From NCBI GenBank assembly GCA_004762155.1, contig SIHP01000001.1, positions 558,001 through 622,000 of the forward strand: 64,000 nt of DNA, written 5' to 3'. Position numbers and translations under genes: made by a program. Numbering within the stretch: position 1 is the stretch's first letter; every line of letters begins with the position of its first letter. The notes beneath the pieces were generated by a model. It made no database searches. It was given only the letters and a program-made list of their open reading frames with translations, and had not been told where the DNA came from. The DNA comes from Flavobacteriaceae bacterium (lineage in GTDB: Bacteria > Bacteroidota > Bacteroidia > Flavobacteriales > Flavobacteriaceae). Below are positions 1 through 7,149 of the stretch, one piece after another.

Positions 1-393
1 GACGTTGCTAATATTGCTGATTATATTGAAGGTTTGCCTTTAGGATACAACACTAAAATAGGGGCTGAAGGTTCTGGATTAAGTACTGGACAAAAACAAC
101 GATTATTAATTGCACGTTCTGTATATAAAAATCCTAAATTCTTATTCTTTGATGAAGCGACTTCAGCATTAGATGCCAATAACGAAAAAGTAATTATGGG
201 GAAATTAAATGAATTTTTCTCTAATAAAACAGCTGTAGTTATTGCTCACAGATTAAGCACTGTAAAAAACGCACATCAAATTGTAGTATTAGATAAAGGA
301 CAAATTGTTGAACAAGGAAGTCATGAAGATCTTATAAAATTAAAAGGAAGTTATTACCATCTAGTTAAAAACCAACTAGACTTGGGTAAATAA
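1..393 (+). CDS. ABC exporter, C-terminal ATPase end (partial)
   Basis: This is the 3' end of a gene that enters from the left edge; the frame is open from base 1. The 130 visible residues are the back half of an ABC nucleotide-binding domain: signature LSTGQKQR (visible residues 27-34), Walker B FLFFDEATSALD (Asp51, Glu52) and the switch histidine in VIAHRLST (His83). Fused ATPases of this type power lipid, toxin and peptide exporters. The next genes encode double-glycine leader peptides and an HlyD adaptor, so the likely role is a peptidase-containing peptide exporter (LagD/SunT type) that removes the leader and exports the core. The diagnostic N-terminal C39 peptidase domain would lie outside the window, so this function is inferred. 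Confidence 0.9.
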   Translation, partial: DVANIADYIEGLPLGYNTKIGAEGSGLSTGQKQRLLIARSVYKNPKFLFFDEATSALDANNEKVIMGKLNEFFSNKTAVVIAHRLSTVKNAHQIVVLDKGQIVEQGSHEDLIKLKGSYYHLVKNQLDLGK

Positions 394-452
394 ATAAAAC
401 TGGTTAGACGTAATCGAAACCATAATATTAAAAATATTCTCTCGCGAAGAAT

Positions 453-488
453 AGACACAAACCTTGAGTGTCTTTAAATATTTCAAGG
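453..488 (+). promoter_or_regulatory. Leader RNA 1, candidate H-type pseudoknot
   Basis: Two interleaved 6-bp helices can form upstream of the first peptide gene. AGACAC (453-458) pairs with GTGTCT (468-473), and CCTTGA (462-467) pairs with TCAAGG (483-488). The order 5'S1-5'S2-3'S1-3'S2 is that of an H-type pseudoknot. Loop 1 is AAA, there is no base between the helices, and loop 3 is nine A/U bases. The start codon is about 30 bases downstream. The same structure recurs before two more peptide genes. The fold is inferred by hand pairing. Confidence 0.55.
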
Positions 489-518
489 ATTTAATTAAAT
501 ATTTTAAATCAATTTATT

Positions 519-695
519 ATGAAAAAATCAATTTTAAATTTAGGAAAAACTTTAGCTAAAAAAGAACAAAAAAGCATCAATGGTGGTTTTGGAACTTGTT
601 TTTGTTTATTACAGGACAGACAAGGAAATTTTTATGCTGAAATTGTAGACTGCTATAGTACTTGTCCTAATGGCACAGATCCTTTACAATACTAA
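519..695 (+). CDS. Double-glycine leader peptide 1, 4-Cys core
   Basis: A 58-residue peptide gene. Residues 1-23 are a leader starting MKKSILNLGK and ending EQKSINGG, a typical double-glycine cleavage signal read by C39 peptidase exporters. The predicted mature core is 35 residues with four cysteines (two as CFC, then DCY and STC) and ends DPLQY. The leader is nearly identical to those of the next three genes, while the core is unrelated, which is the pattern of a family of secreted bacteriocin-like or signalling peptides. No modifying enzyme gene is visible in the window, so disulfides are the simplest guess for the cysteines. The start follows the conserved upstream sequence shared with its paralogues. 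Confidence 0.85.
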   Translation: MKKSILNLGKTLAKKEQKSINGGFGTCFCLLQDRQGNFYAEIVDCYSTCPNGTDPLQY

Positions 696-710
696 AAATC
701 AGAAAAACAT

Positions 711-742
711 AATAGTAGTATAATTTTATTAATACTACTATT
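711..742 (+). terminator. Hairpin after peptide 1
   Basis: AATAGTAGTAT (711-721) pairs perfectly with ATACTACTATT (732-742) around a 10-base loop. It lies 16 bases after the peptide 1 stop. There is only a weak T run after it, so it may be a partial terminator or an RNA-stability element separating the first peptide from the second. Confidence 0.5.
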
Positions 743-750
743 ATGCTTTG
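742..750 (+). promoter_or_regulatory. Possible -7 box before peptide 2
   Basis: TATGCTTTG resembles the Bacteroidota -7 consensus TAnnTTTG but with one extra spacer base. It lies about 16 bases before the pseudoknot-like leader of peptide 2, so transcription starting here would begin just ahead of that structure. No clear -33 element is seen. Weak call. Confidence 0.25.
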
Positions 751-766
751 TATTAATTGTAAAAGT

Positions 767-800
767 GACATAAATCTTGAGTGTCTTTAAATATTTCAAG
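767..800 (+). promoter_or_regulatory. Leader RNA 2, diverged pseudoknot copy
   Basis: Same arrangement as leader 1: GACAT (767-771) with GTGTC (781-785), including one U-G pair, and CTTGA (776-780) with TCAAG (796-800). Surrounding bases differ from the other two copies, yet both helices can still form with five pairs each. It lies 25 bases before the ATG of peptide 2. Confidence 0.5.
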
Positions 801-825
801 TTTTAAATTATATAAACAATTTATT

Positions 826-1023
826 ATGAAAAAAACAATTTTAGACTTAGGAAAATCACTAAATAAAACAGAACAAAAAAAAATAAAAGGAGGTAACTAT
901 CCCGACCACGGATCTTGTATGATTGCATGTAGATCAATATATGGTTTTTACGGAGTCTGTTGCCCTGAATCAGGTGAACATGTTTGCTATGACGGCATGG
1001 CTTCAGGCCCAAAAGGATGTTAA
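826..1023 (+). CDS. Double-glycine leader peptide 2, 6-Cys core
   Basis: A 65-residue peptide gene. The start at 826 is chosen over an in-frame GTG at 781 because 826 gives the 23-residue leader shared with its neighbours (MKKTILDLGK ... IKGG), and because the 781 GTG lies inside the conserved leader RNA. The 42-residue core carries six cysteines, including an adjacent pair in GVCCPESG, and ends PKGC. The even number of cysteines suggests three disulfide bonds after export. Its precise activity (antibacterial, signalling or other) cannot be told from sequence. Confidence 0.85.
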   Translation: MKKTILDLGKSLNKTEQKKIKGGNYPDHGSCMIACRSIYGFYGVCCPESGEHVCYDGMASGPKGC

Positions 1024-1064
1024 CATACTTAAAACAAAAAACATAAAGAAATCTCGAGAAGATT

Positions 1065-1099
1065 AGACACAAACCTTGAGTGTCTTTAATCATTCAAGG
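1065..1099 (+). promoter_or_regulatory. Leader RNA 3, pseudoknot copy
   Basis: AGACAC (1065-1070) with GTGTCT (1080-1085), and CCTTGA (1074-1079) with TCAAGG (1094-1099); loop 1 is AAA and loop 3 is eight bases. It is almost identical to leader 1, and the likeness extends upstream to a TCTCGnGAAGA block (about 440-450 and 1052-1062) and downstream into the peptide 3 start, which shows that leader plus gene were duplicated together. Confidence 0.55.
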
Positions 1100-1128
1100 A
1101 TTTAATTAACTTATTAAATCAATTTATT

Positions 1129-1299
1129 ATGACAAAATCAATTTTAAATTTAGGAAAAACTTTAAACAAAGTAGAACAAAAATCAATTAACGGTGGATAC
1201 AGTAGATGTACAACTGACAGTGATTGTCAACTTGGTTATAAATGCTATGTATATGCCCAAAATACTTGCCAAGATCCTGACTATCCTACACAGTACTAA
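1129..1299 (+). CDS. Double-glycine leader peptide 3, 4-Cys core
   Basis: A 56-residue peptide gene with the shared 23-residue leader (MTKSILNLGK ... SINGG). The 33-residue core has four cysteines in the pattern C-x5-C-x5-C-x7-C and contains SDCQLGYKC, a spacing reminiscent of small disulfide-rich modules. It ends YPTQY, similar to the DPLQY end of peptide 1. Leader, upstream RNA element and C-terminal tail are therefore shared with peptide 1 while the middle differs. Confidence 0.85.
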   Translation: MTKSILNLGKTLNKVEQKSINGGYSRCTTDSDCQLGYKCYVYAQNTCQDPDYPTQY

Positions 1300-1369
1300 T
1301 TTCACTAAAACAAAAATAAATATCTTTAATATTTCAAAAATTAAAGAAACTTATTAAATCTATATTATT

Positions 1370-1549
1370 ATGAAAAAATCAATTTTAGATCTAGGAAAGC
1401 CTTTAGGCAAAAAAGAACAAAAATCAATTAATGGAGGATTTGATAGCCCTTGCTATGATTCTCCTGTAAGCAATGTAAACTGCGTAAGCCCCTGGATTTA
1501 CGCACCTGGTTGTGGATGGATTTGCTTAATAGAACCTATAACTCCTTAA
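1370..1549 (+). CDS. Double-glycine leader peptide 4, 4-Cys core
   Basis: A 59-residue peptide gene. The leader MKKSILDLGK ... SINGG matches the three genes upstream. The 36-residue core has four cysteines and is unusually rich in Pro and aromatic residues (VSPWIYAPGCGWIC). The upstream region keeps traces of the repeated leader (ATCTTTAATATTTCAA, 1322-1337) but has lost the pairing partners, so this copy is probably not controlled by the same RNA structure, or is read through from upstream. Confidence 0.85.
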   Translation: MKKSILDLGKPLGKKEQKSINGGFDSPCYDSPVSNVNCVSPWIYAPGCGWICLIEPITP

Positions 1550-1573
1550 ATTTCACTCAATTTAAAGAATATT

Positions 1574-1596
1574 AGTGAGGGATAATATCCCTCACT
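1574..1596 (+). terminator. Terminator after the peptide cluster
   Basis: AGTGAGGGAT (1574-1583) pairs with ATCCCTCACT (1587-1596) around a three-base loop and is followed by TTTTA. It closes the peptide cluster before the HlyD-type gene. Confidence 0.7.
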
Positions 1597-1650
1597 TTTA
1601 AAATAATTGTAGATCTTTGAACAAATCAATTAACAACTATATAATACATA

Positions 1651-2943
1651 ATGCCACAAACTAGTAACCAAGACATAGAAATTAGAAGCGAAGAAGTACA
1701 AGAAATACTTACTAAAGTACCAAATTGGATGATTCGCTACGGAAATACACTGTTTTTAATACTAATAGTGATGTTGCTATTCATTTCTTGGTTTATAAAA
1801 TACCCTGATGTTATTTCTTCTGAAATAATGGTTACTACATCCTATCCTCCTGAAAAAATATATGCCAAATCTTCTGGTCAATTTGAAGTCTTTTTAACAG
1901 CTGATGAACAATCTGTTTCTAAAAACCAAATATTAGCCGTTATTGAAAATAGCGCTTCTTATAAAGATGTTCTATTACTTAAAAGTATTGTTGACACTAT
2001 TGATATTCATCAGAAAGAATTCTCTTTTCCTGCTGAAAAATTACCTCCTCTTTTTTTAGGAGATATTACGGCTAGTTTTTCACAATTTGAAAATGATTAT
2101 TCTGAATATGTTTTGAATGAAAAACTAACTCCTTATAAATCGGAATCTTTTGCCAATAGAATGTCTGTTATTGAAGCCAAAGGTAGACTTGAAATTTTAT
2201 TATCTCAAAAAAAACTAAATCAGAAAGAATTAGAGTTTAAACAAAACGATTTAAACAGAAGTCGAAAAATGTTTGATCAAGGCGTTATTTCTGCTAAAGA
2301 AGTAGAACAAAAGGAAATAGATTTTTTACAAGCTAAAAGATCTTATAAAAGCTTAGAATCTTCAATCTCTCAAATAAGAGAACTTGTTAGTAACTCAAAT
2401 AAAAACTTAGAAGGAACTTCTATTAAAAAAACACAAAATGATACGAGACTAAGAAAGAAAGCTATGCAATCTTTCCTATACTTAAAAAAAGCTATTAAAG
2501 ACTGGGAAAAGCTATACGCTTTAACATCTTCGATAGAAGGTAAAGTTTCTTTTTTATCTTTTTGGAATCAAAATCAAACGGTAAAAAACGGAGAACTTAT
2601 TTTCACTATTATTCCTACTAAAGGAAATTCTTTTATTGGAAAAATAAAAGCTCCTGCTCAAAATTCTGGAAAAATAAAACCAAATCAAAAAGTTCAAATT
2701 AAATTATTAAACTATCCTTCTGATGAATTTGGTGAAATAAACGGAAAAATTAAATCAATTTCTTTAATCCCTAACGAAGATGGTTTTTATTTAATTGATG
2801 TTGATTTGCCTCAAGACTTAAAAACAACCTATGGAAAAAATATCACGTTCAGACAAGAAATGAAAGGTACTGCTGATATCATCACCAAAGACTTAAGACT
2901 TATTGAACGTTTCTTTAATCAATTAAGGAATAAAATTAAATAG
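1651..2943 (+). CDS. HlyD-family secretion adaptor protein
   Basis: A 430-residue periplasmic adaptor of the HlyD type. It has a short cytoplasmic N-terminus, one membrane segment (about residues 32-49), a beta-rich half-motif (about 60-100), a long coiled coil (about 165-260) and a C-terminal beta-barrel region (about 325-410). Such adaptors bridge an inner-membrane ABC exporter to an outer-membrane channel in a type I secretion path. Placed after the ABC exporter end and the four leader-peptide genes, it most likely carries the cleaved peptides across the periplasm. The gene ends three bases from the convergent rlmG gene with no terminator between. Confidence 0.9.
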   Translation: MPQTSNQDIEIRSEEVQEILTKVPNWMIRYGNTLFLILIVMLLFISWFIKYPDVISSEIMVTTSYPPEKIYAKSSGQFEVFLTADEQSVSKNQILAVIENSASYKDVLLLKSIVDTIDIHQKEFSFPAEKLPPLFLGDITASFSQFENDYSEYVLNEKLTPYKSESFANRMSVIEAKGRLEILLSQKKLNQKELEFKQNDLNRSRKMFDQGVISAKEVEQKEIDFLQAKRSYKSLESSISQIRELVSNSNKNLEGTSIKKTQNDTRLRKKAMQSFLYLKKAIKDWEKLYALTSSIEGKVSFLSFWNQNQTVKNGELIFTIIPTKGNSFIGKIKAPAQNSGKIKPNQKVQIKLLNYPSDEFGEINGKIKSISLIPNEDGFYLIDVDLPQDLKTTYGKNITFRQEMKGTADIITKDLRLIERFFNQLRNKIK

Positions 2944-2945
2944 TT

Positions 2946-4034
2946 CTAATAACATTCATAAATTACAAACTTTGCACTCATAGATACTACATTTACTTTT
3001 TTAAATAATTTAGAGAGGTGCGTTCTATAATTTAAATGTACGTTAGAAACAACTAAAAAACGACCATTTTCTTTTAAACAATCTTTAACCTCTTTAAACA
3101 AAGACAATGTAATTTCTATATTATTCTCATGTTCAAAGTGAAAAGGAGGATTAGAAACAACTAAATCGAAATTTTCTCCCTTCAAAGCTTTTAAATTTTC
3201 AGCACAAATAAAACTTGTCTTTTCTTTTGGCAAATTTAATCTTGAAGACGCAATAGCCAAATTAAAATCATCCACTAAAGTTAGAGAAACATCAGGTTGC
3301 AACCTAGTTATTTCATAACCTATAACCCCGTTACCAGAAGCAAGGTCTAATACTTTCTTTTCTTTCTCTAAAATTTTTAAATCTTCTAAAAAAAATTGTG
3401 TCCCCACATCTATTTTTCCAGATGAGAAAACACCATAATATTGTTTTAACTCTTTACCTTTCCATCGAATTGTATTCAATAAATCTTTTTTAGGAGTTTC
3501 CTTTTTTGGCTTTTTAAGAATTAATAAACGGGCTTTTCTCCAAGCTTTAGTTTGCGTTACAGAATCAAAATAAACAGAAGCTACTTTTAAAAAAGACGGA
3601 CTGAAATACTTCAACATAAATCCGCAAACCACCTCTGTTTCTTCATTTGCACTTTCATGTATTTGCTTTAAAAAAAGCTCAAACAATTCAAGTGATTTTG
3701 GTATTTTAATCAAAGCTAAATCTACTTTATTTAAAGTATCTAAAGGAGTTTTAAAAACAGTCTCAGTTATCAATTCGTTCAGCTCTATATTTTGCTCTAT
3801 AGATTTTTGTTGACTAGCATATGTACATACCGTAATTGGTCTTTTTTTATGTAATAAACAATTCCAAACCCCAAAACGATCGTTAAAAAGATGAATATTA
3901 TTTGTTGTTTTATTTTTACAATATTCTAAAACCATTATTTCTGCATTACTCCATGCTTTTAATGATTTATCATTTGTATTAGGATAACGTTTTAAAACGT
4001 ATGTATCTGACTGGAATTGGATTTTTTCTGACAA
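2946..4034 (-). CDS. rlmG: RlmG-like 23S rRNA guanine-N2 methyltransferase
   Basis: A 362-residue protein with the two-domain layout of the RsmC/RlmG family. It has a degenerate N-terminal methyltransferase-like half and a C-terminal catalytic half with the SAM-binding motif VLDLASGNGVIGYE (about residues 228-241) and the catalytic NPPF tetrapeptide (about 291-294). RlmG modifies G1835 of 23S rRNA in E. coli, where it is 378 residues. The assignment to RlmG rather than RsmC rests on overall length and motif layout and is reasonable but not certain. It lies 9 bases after the oxidoreductase gene on the same strand. Confidence 0.75.
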   Translation of the reverse strand: MSEKIQFQSDTYVLKRYPNTNDKSLKAWSNAEIMVLEYCKNKTTNNIHLFNDRFGVWNCLLHKKRPITVCTYASQQKSIEQNIELNELITETVFKTPLDTLNKVDLALIKIPKSLELFELFLKQIHESANEETEVVCGFMLKYFSPSFLKVASVYFDSVTQTKAWRKARLLILKKPKKETPKKDLLNTIRWKGKELKQYYGVFSSGKIDVGTQFFLEDLKILEKEKKVLDLASGNGVIGYEITRLQPDVSLTLVDDFNLAIASSRLNLPKEKTSFICAENLKALKGENFDLVVSNPPFHFEHENNIEITLSLFKEVKDCLKENGRFLVVSNVHLNYRTHLSKLFKKVNVVSMSAKFVIYECY

Positions 4035-4043
4035 ATTATATAA

Positions 4044-5570
4044 TTAATTTAAAATTGTTTCAGCATAATAAATAGTTTCTAAAGAAGCTATATCTCCTGC
4101 TTTATTTCTTCTAAAAATATCTTTAGCTGAAATTTCTTCAATAGAACTTTTACCTGTGGCCGAAATAAGCTCTTTAACCGCAGTAATACTTTTATTATGA
4201 TAATTTTTAACACGTATATTTTTATCCCCAACAACTAAAGCTTCCACTAAATCTTCATCTTGAGTTGCTACACCTACTGGGCAGGTATCTAAATTACACT
4301 CTCTGGCTTGAATACAACCTAAACTTAACATAAAGCTTCGAGCCATACCAATTGCATCTGCGCCAATAGCTAATAACTTAATAATATCAAAAGCATCAAT
4401 AGCTTTTCCACTTGCCATTATCTTAATCTGATCCCTTAAGTTATATTTCACTAATGTTTTATTTACAAAAGCCAAACCTTCTAACAAAGGAGTTCCAACA
4501 TAATTAGAAAATTCTAAAGGTGCTGACCCTGTTCCTCCTTCTCCTCCGTCTACACTAATAAAATCAGGATAATTATCCGCTTCAGCAAAAGCTTTAATCA
4601 TTTCTTCAATTTCCTCATTATTACCTACACAAAATTTAATTCCAATGGGTTTTCCATCACTCAACTCCCTAACTTTTTGAATAAAAACGATCATTTCTTT
4701 AAAATTAGAAAAAGCAGAGTGACTCGGTGGAGAATCTACTCTTGTAAAAGGTTCAACAGCTCTAATTCCAGCAATTTCTTCTGTATTCTTTTTTGCTGGC
4801 AAAATCCCTCCATGACCAGGTTTAGCTCCTTGAGAAAATTTAATTTCAATCATTTTAACCTCTGGTCTCACTGCATTTTCTTTGAAAATTTCATCATCAA
4901 AAATACGTTTACCTTTTTCAGTTTTCCCCGCTCCAAAATAACCTGTTCCAACTTGAAAAATCAAATCTCCTCCTTGTAAATGATATGGTGAAATTCCACC
5001 TTCACCAGTATTATGTGCAAAGCCCCCCATTTTTGCTCCTTGATTCAATGCCTTTATTGCATTTTTACTTAAAGACCCAAATGACATTGCAGAAATATTA
5101 ATTATTGAACTATTATACTTTTGAGTACACTTATCTGAACCAAACAATAATCGGTCTCCTTTTATATGATGATGATCAGTAGGAAAAAGTGAATGTTTAA
5201 CAAACTCATATCCTTTTGCATACACATTATGTTGCGTACCAAAAGGAACTGTCTCTATTTGTTCTTTTGCTCTTTGATACACCAAACTTCTTTTTTCACG
5301 ATTAATTGGTGTTCCATTTAAATCGTCTTCTATAAAATATTGCTGTATTTTTTCACGTTCTTCTTCAAAAACCCATCTTAATCTTGCGACTACAGGAAAG
5401 GCTCTTAATAAAGAATGTTTTTTTTGAATAAAAGCATCGTAGAATGCAACACCACTCGAAACAAGACTAATTGTTAAAAAAGAAACCGTAGTTCCATTAA
5501 GAAAGAAGTAGGTTAATATTCCAAAACCTATAGTTGCAATAAAAAAAACAGTTAATATAGTATCTCTCAT
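4044..5570 (-). CDS. FMN-binding glutamate synthase-like protein
   Basis: A 508-residue membrane-anchored protein with two N-terminal hydrophobic segments (about residues 5-48) followed by the FMN/iron-sulfur domain of the glutamate synthase large subunit. Visible signatures are INISAMSFGSLS, GEGGISPYHLQGGD, QGAKPGHGG, DGGEGGTGSAP and the cysteine cluster GCIQARECNLDTCPVGVAT, which would hold a 3Fe-4S centre. The glutaminase and NADPH parts of real GltB/GltD are absent, so the protein is not a complete glutamate synthase. Stand-alone members are widespread and their substrate is unknown. Confidence 0.85.
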   Translation of the reverse strand: MRDTILTVFFIATIGFGILTYFFLNGTTVSFLTISLVSSGVAFYDAFIQKKHSLLRAFPVVARLRWVFEEEREKIQQYFIEDDLNGTPINREKRSLVYQRAKEQIETVPFGTQHNVYAKGYEFVKHSLFPTDHHHIKGDRLLFGSDKCTQKYNSSIINISAMSFGSLSKNAIKALNQGAKMGGFAHNTGEGGISPYHLQGGDLIFQVGTGYFGAGKTEKGKRIFDDEIFKENAVRPEVKMIEIKFSQGAKPGHGGILPAKKNTEEIAGIRAVEPFTRVDSPPSHSAFSNFKEMIVFIQKVRELSDGKPIGIKFCVGNNEEIEEMIKAFAEADNYPDFISVDGGEGGTGSAPLEFSNYVGTPLLEGLAFVNKTLVKYNLRDQIKIMASGKAIDAFDIIKLLAIGADAIGMARSFMLSLGCIQARECNLDTCPVGVATQDEDLVEALVVGDKNIRVKNYHNKSITAVKELISATGKSSIEEISAKDIFRRNKAGDIASLETIYYAETILN

Positions 5571-5611
5571 TTATTTTTGGGATGTAATTTACTGAAAATT
5601 TATCATAAAAA

Positions 5612-5637
5612 AAGCTTTAACCTCACGGTTAAAGCTT
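5612..5637 (-). terminator. Terminator of rpmE2
   Basis: An 11-bp perfect stem, AAGCTTTAACC with GGTTAAAGCTT, around a TCAC loop. On the minus strand it follows the L31 gene by about 20 bases and is followed by six Ts. Confidence 0.85.
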
Positions 5638-5660
5638 AATATATTATAAAATACGACAAT

Positions 5661-5912
5661 TTACTTTTTAAATTTAGCGTATTTAGTCTTGAACTTATCA
5701 ATACGACCTGCTGTATCTACTAATTTAGACTTACCTGTGTAAAACGGGTGAGAAGTTCTTGAAATTTCTAATTTTATTAATGGATACTCAACACCATCTA
5801 CTTCTAAAGTATCTTTAGTGTTTGCTGTTGAACGCGTTAAAAACACATCTTCGTTTGACATGTCTTTGAAAGCAACCATTCTATAATTTTCTGGATGTAT
5901 ACCTTTTTTCAT
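5661..5912 (-). CDS. rpmE2: 50S ribosomal protein L31, type B
   Basis: An 83-residue ribosomal protein L31 of the type B form: it begins MKKGIHPENYR, contains SRTSHPFYTGKSK, and lacks the zinc-binding cysteines of the type A form. L31 bridges the large and small subunits. It is a single-gene unit closed by the strong terminator at 5612-5637. Confidence 0.97.
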   Translation of the reverse strand: MKKGIHPENYRMVAFKDMSNEDVFLTRSTANTKDTLEVDGVEYPLIKLEISRTSHPFYTGKSKLVDTAGRIDKFKTKYAKFKK

Positions 5913-6014
5913 CTCTTGTAATTTTAATATCTTGTTTTTATTGTCGAAATTGCTTCAAAATTGGTAATGCTTATTAGCTATCTCTAAATTCAAAAACCTG
6001 CAATGGCTATTTGA

Positions 6015-6050
6015 GTTTGCAAATTTAATTCTTTTTTTGAATTTGCAAAC
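6015..6050. promoter_or_regulatory. 11-bp inverted repeat in a divergent promoter region
   Basis: GTTTGCAAATT (6015-6025) and its exact reverse complement AATTTGCAAAC (6040-6050) lie 14 bases apart between the divergently transcribed rpmE2 and the glutaminyl cyclase gene. With A/T extension the pairing reaches about 14 bp. There is no gene just upstream for a terminator to serve, so a regulator-binding site or overlapping promoter element is the better guess. Confidence 0.5.
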
Positions 6051-6071
6051 AAATAAATTGCTTTATTTGTA

Positions 6072-7148
6072 ATGAAAATGAACAAAACATATTTTAATAG
6101 ATCAAACATGCGTATTTTTTCAACCCTAATATTACTTTTATCATCAACTTTATTATTAACTTCCTGTAGTGAAACTGGTTATAAATTTAAATTAAACACT
6201 TCTAAAAAAGTTACTTTAGGCGAAAATGCTGTAGTTACTTTTGAACAATTAGATCAAACGAAAGCAGATAGCATTCACTTATATGTTAACAAAACACGTT
6301 TAAAAGAAACTCCGCAAACAAAAATTAACACATCATCTTTAGGTGTTGGTAAACACACAGCTACAGCTCTTGCTTTTTACCCTGGAAAAGTAAAAAAAGT
6401 TACAGAAAATTTTGAAGTTCTAGCTAATATAAAATTTTCTGTATACAAATATAAAATAGTAAACACCTATCCTCACGATACAAAAGCATATACACAAGGT
6501 TTAGAATTTCATAATGGTTTCTTATACGAAACTACAGGTAGACGTGGAAAATCATGGTTACGTAAGGTTGAACTTGAAACAGGGAAAGTTTTAGAACAAC
6601 AAGATTTAAACAAAAAGTATTTTGGAGAAGGAATGACTATTTTTAAAGATGAAATATACTGGTTAACATGGCAAGCTAAAAAAGGATTTGTTTATTCTTT
6701 AACAGACTTTAAACAAACTGGAGAGTTCAAATATAACAAAAGCATACAAGGCTGGGGATTAACGCACAACAACACAGAACTAATAAAATCAGATGGAACA
6801 AATAAAATTTGGTTTTTAAATCCAACCACTAAAGAGGAAAAAAGAAGTATTCAAGCATACACTAATAAAAATGCTATTGACAAGTTAAATGAACTTGAAT
6901 ATGTTAATGGTAAAATTTTTGCAAATAAATGGCAACAAAACTCTATTGTAATTATTAACCCTGAAAATGGTATTATAGAAGGAGTTGCAGATCTTAAAGG
7001 TTTAAGAAACTTAGTTGCTAAGGATCAAAAACTAGACCCTAGTGATGACGTATTAAACGGCATTGCTTATGACAACGAAAACAATCGTTTATTTGTTACA
7101 GGTAAACATTGGGGTAAATTATTTGAAATAGAATTAATTAAACTTTAA
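6072..7148 (+). CDS. Glutaminyl-peptide cyclotransferase, lipoprotein
   Basis: A 358-residue protein of the plant/bacterial glutaminyl cyclase family (PF05096), a five-bladed propeller that turns N-terminal glutamine into pyroglutamate. The family signature YTQGLEFHNGFLYETTG (about residues 139-155) is clear. The first 32 residues are a lipoprotein signal with lipobox LLTSC (Cys32), so it should be anchored on the cell surface or in the periplasm. A region before the enzyme (about 36-125) looks like an Ig-like domain. A start at 6108 would give a more usual 20-residue signal peptide; the upstream ATGs at 6072 and 6078 cannot be excluded. It is followed after one base by the beta-helix lipoprotein gene, so the two form an operon. 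Confidence 0.9.
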   Translation: MKMNKTYFNRSNMRIFSTLILLLSSTLLLTSCSETGYKFKLNTSKKVTLGENAVVTFEQLDQTKADSIHLYVNKTRLKETPQTKINTSSLGVGKHTATALAFYPGKVKKVTENFEVLANIKFSVYKYKIVNTYPHDTKAYTQGLEFHNGFLYETTGRRGKSWLRKVELETGKVLEQQDLNKKYFGEGMTIFKDEIYWLTWQAKKGFVYSLTDFKQTGEFKYNKSIQGWGLTHNNTELIKSDGTNKIWFLNPTTKEEKRSIQAYTNKNAIDKLNELEYVNGKIFANKWQQNSIVIINPENGIIEGVADLKGLRNLVAKDQKLDPSDDVLNGIAYDNENNRLFVTGKHWGKLFEIELIKL

Positions 7149-7149
7149 A

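Noticed and set aside
781..825. In-frame GTG start 15 codons upstream of peptide 2
   Set aside because: It would add a stretch lying inside the conserved leader RNA and would not give the shared 23-residue leader; ATG 826 fits all four paralogues.
824..1093. 89-codon open frame on the minus strand over peptide 2
   Set aside because: Antisense to a well supported peptide gene; its protein is low-complexity hydrophobic and shows no family features.
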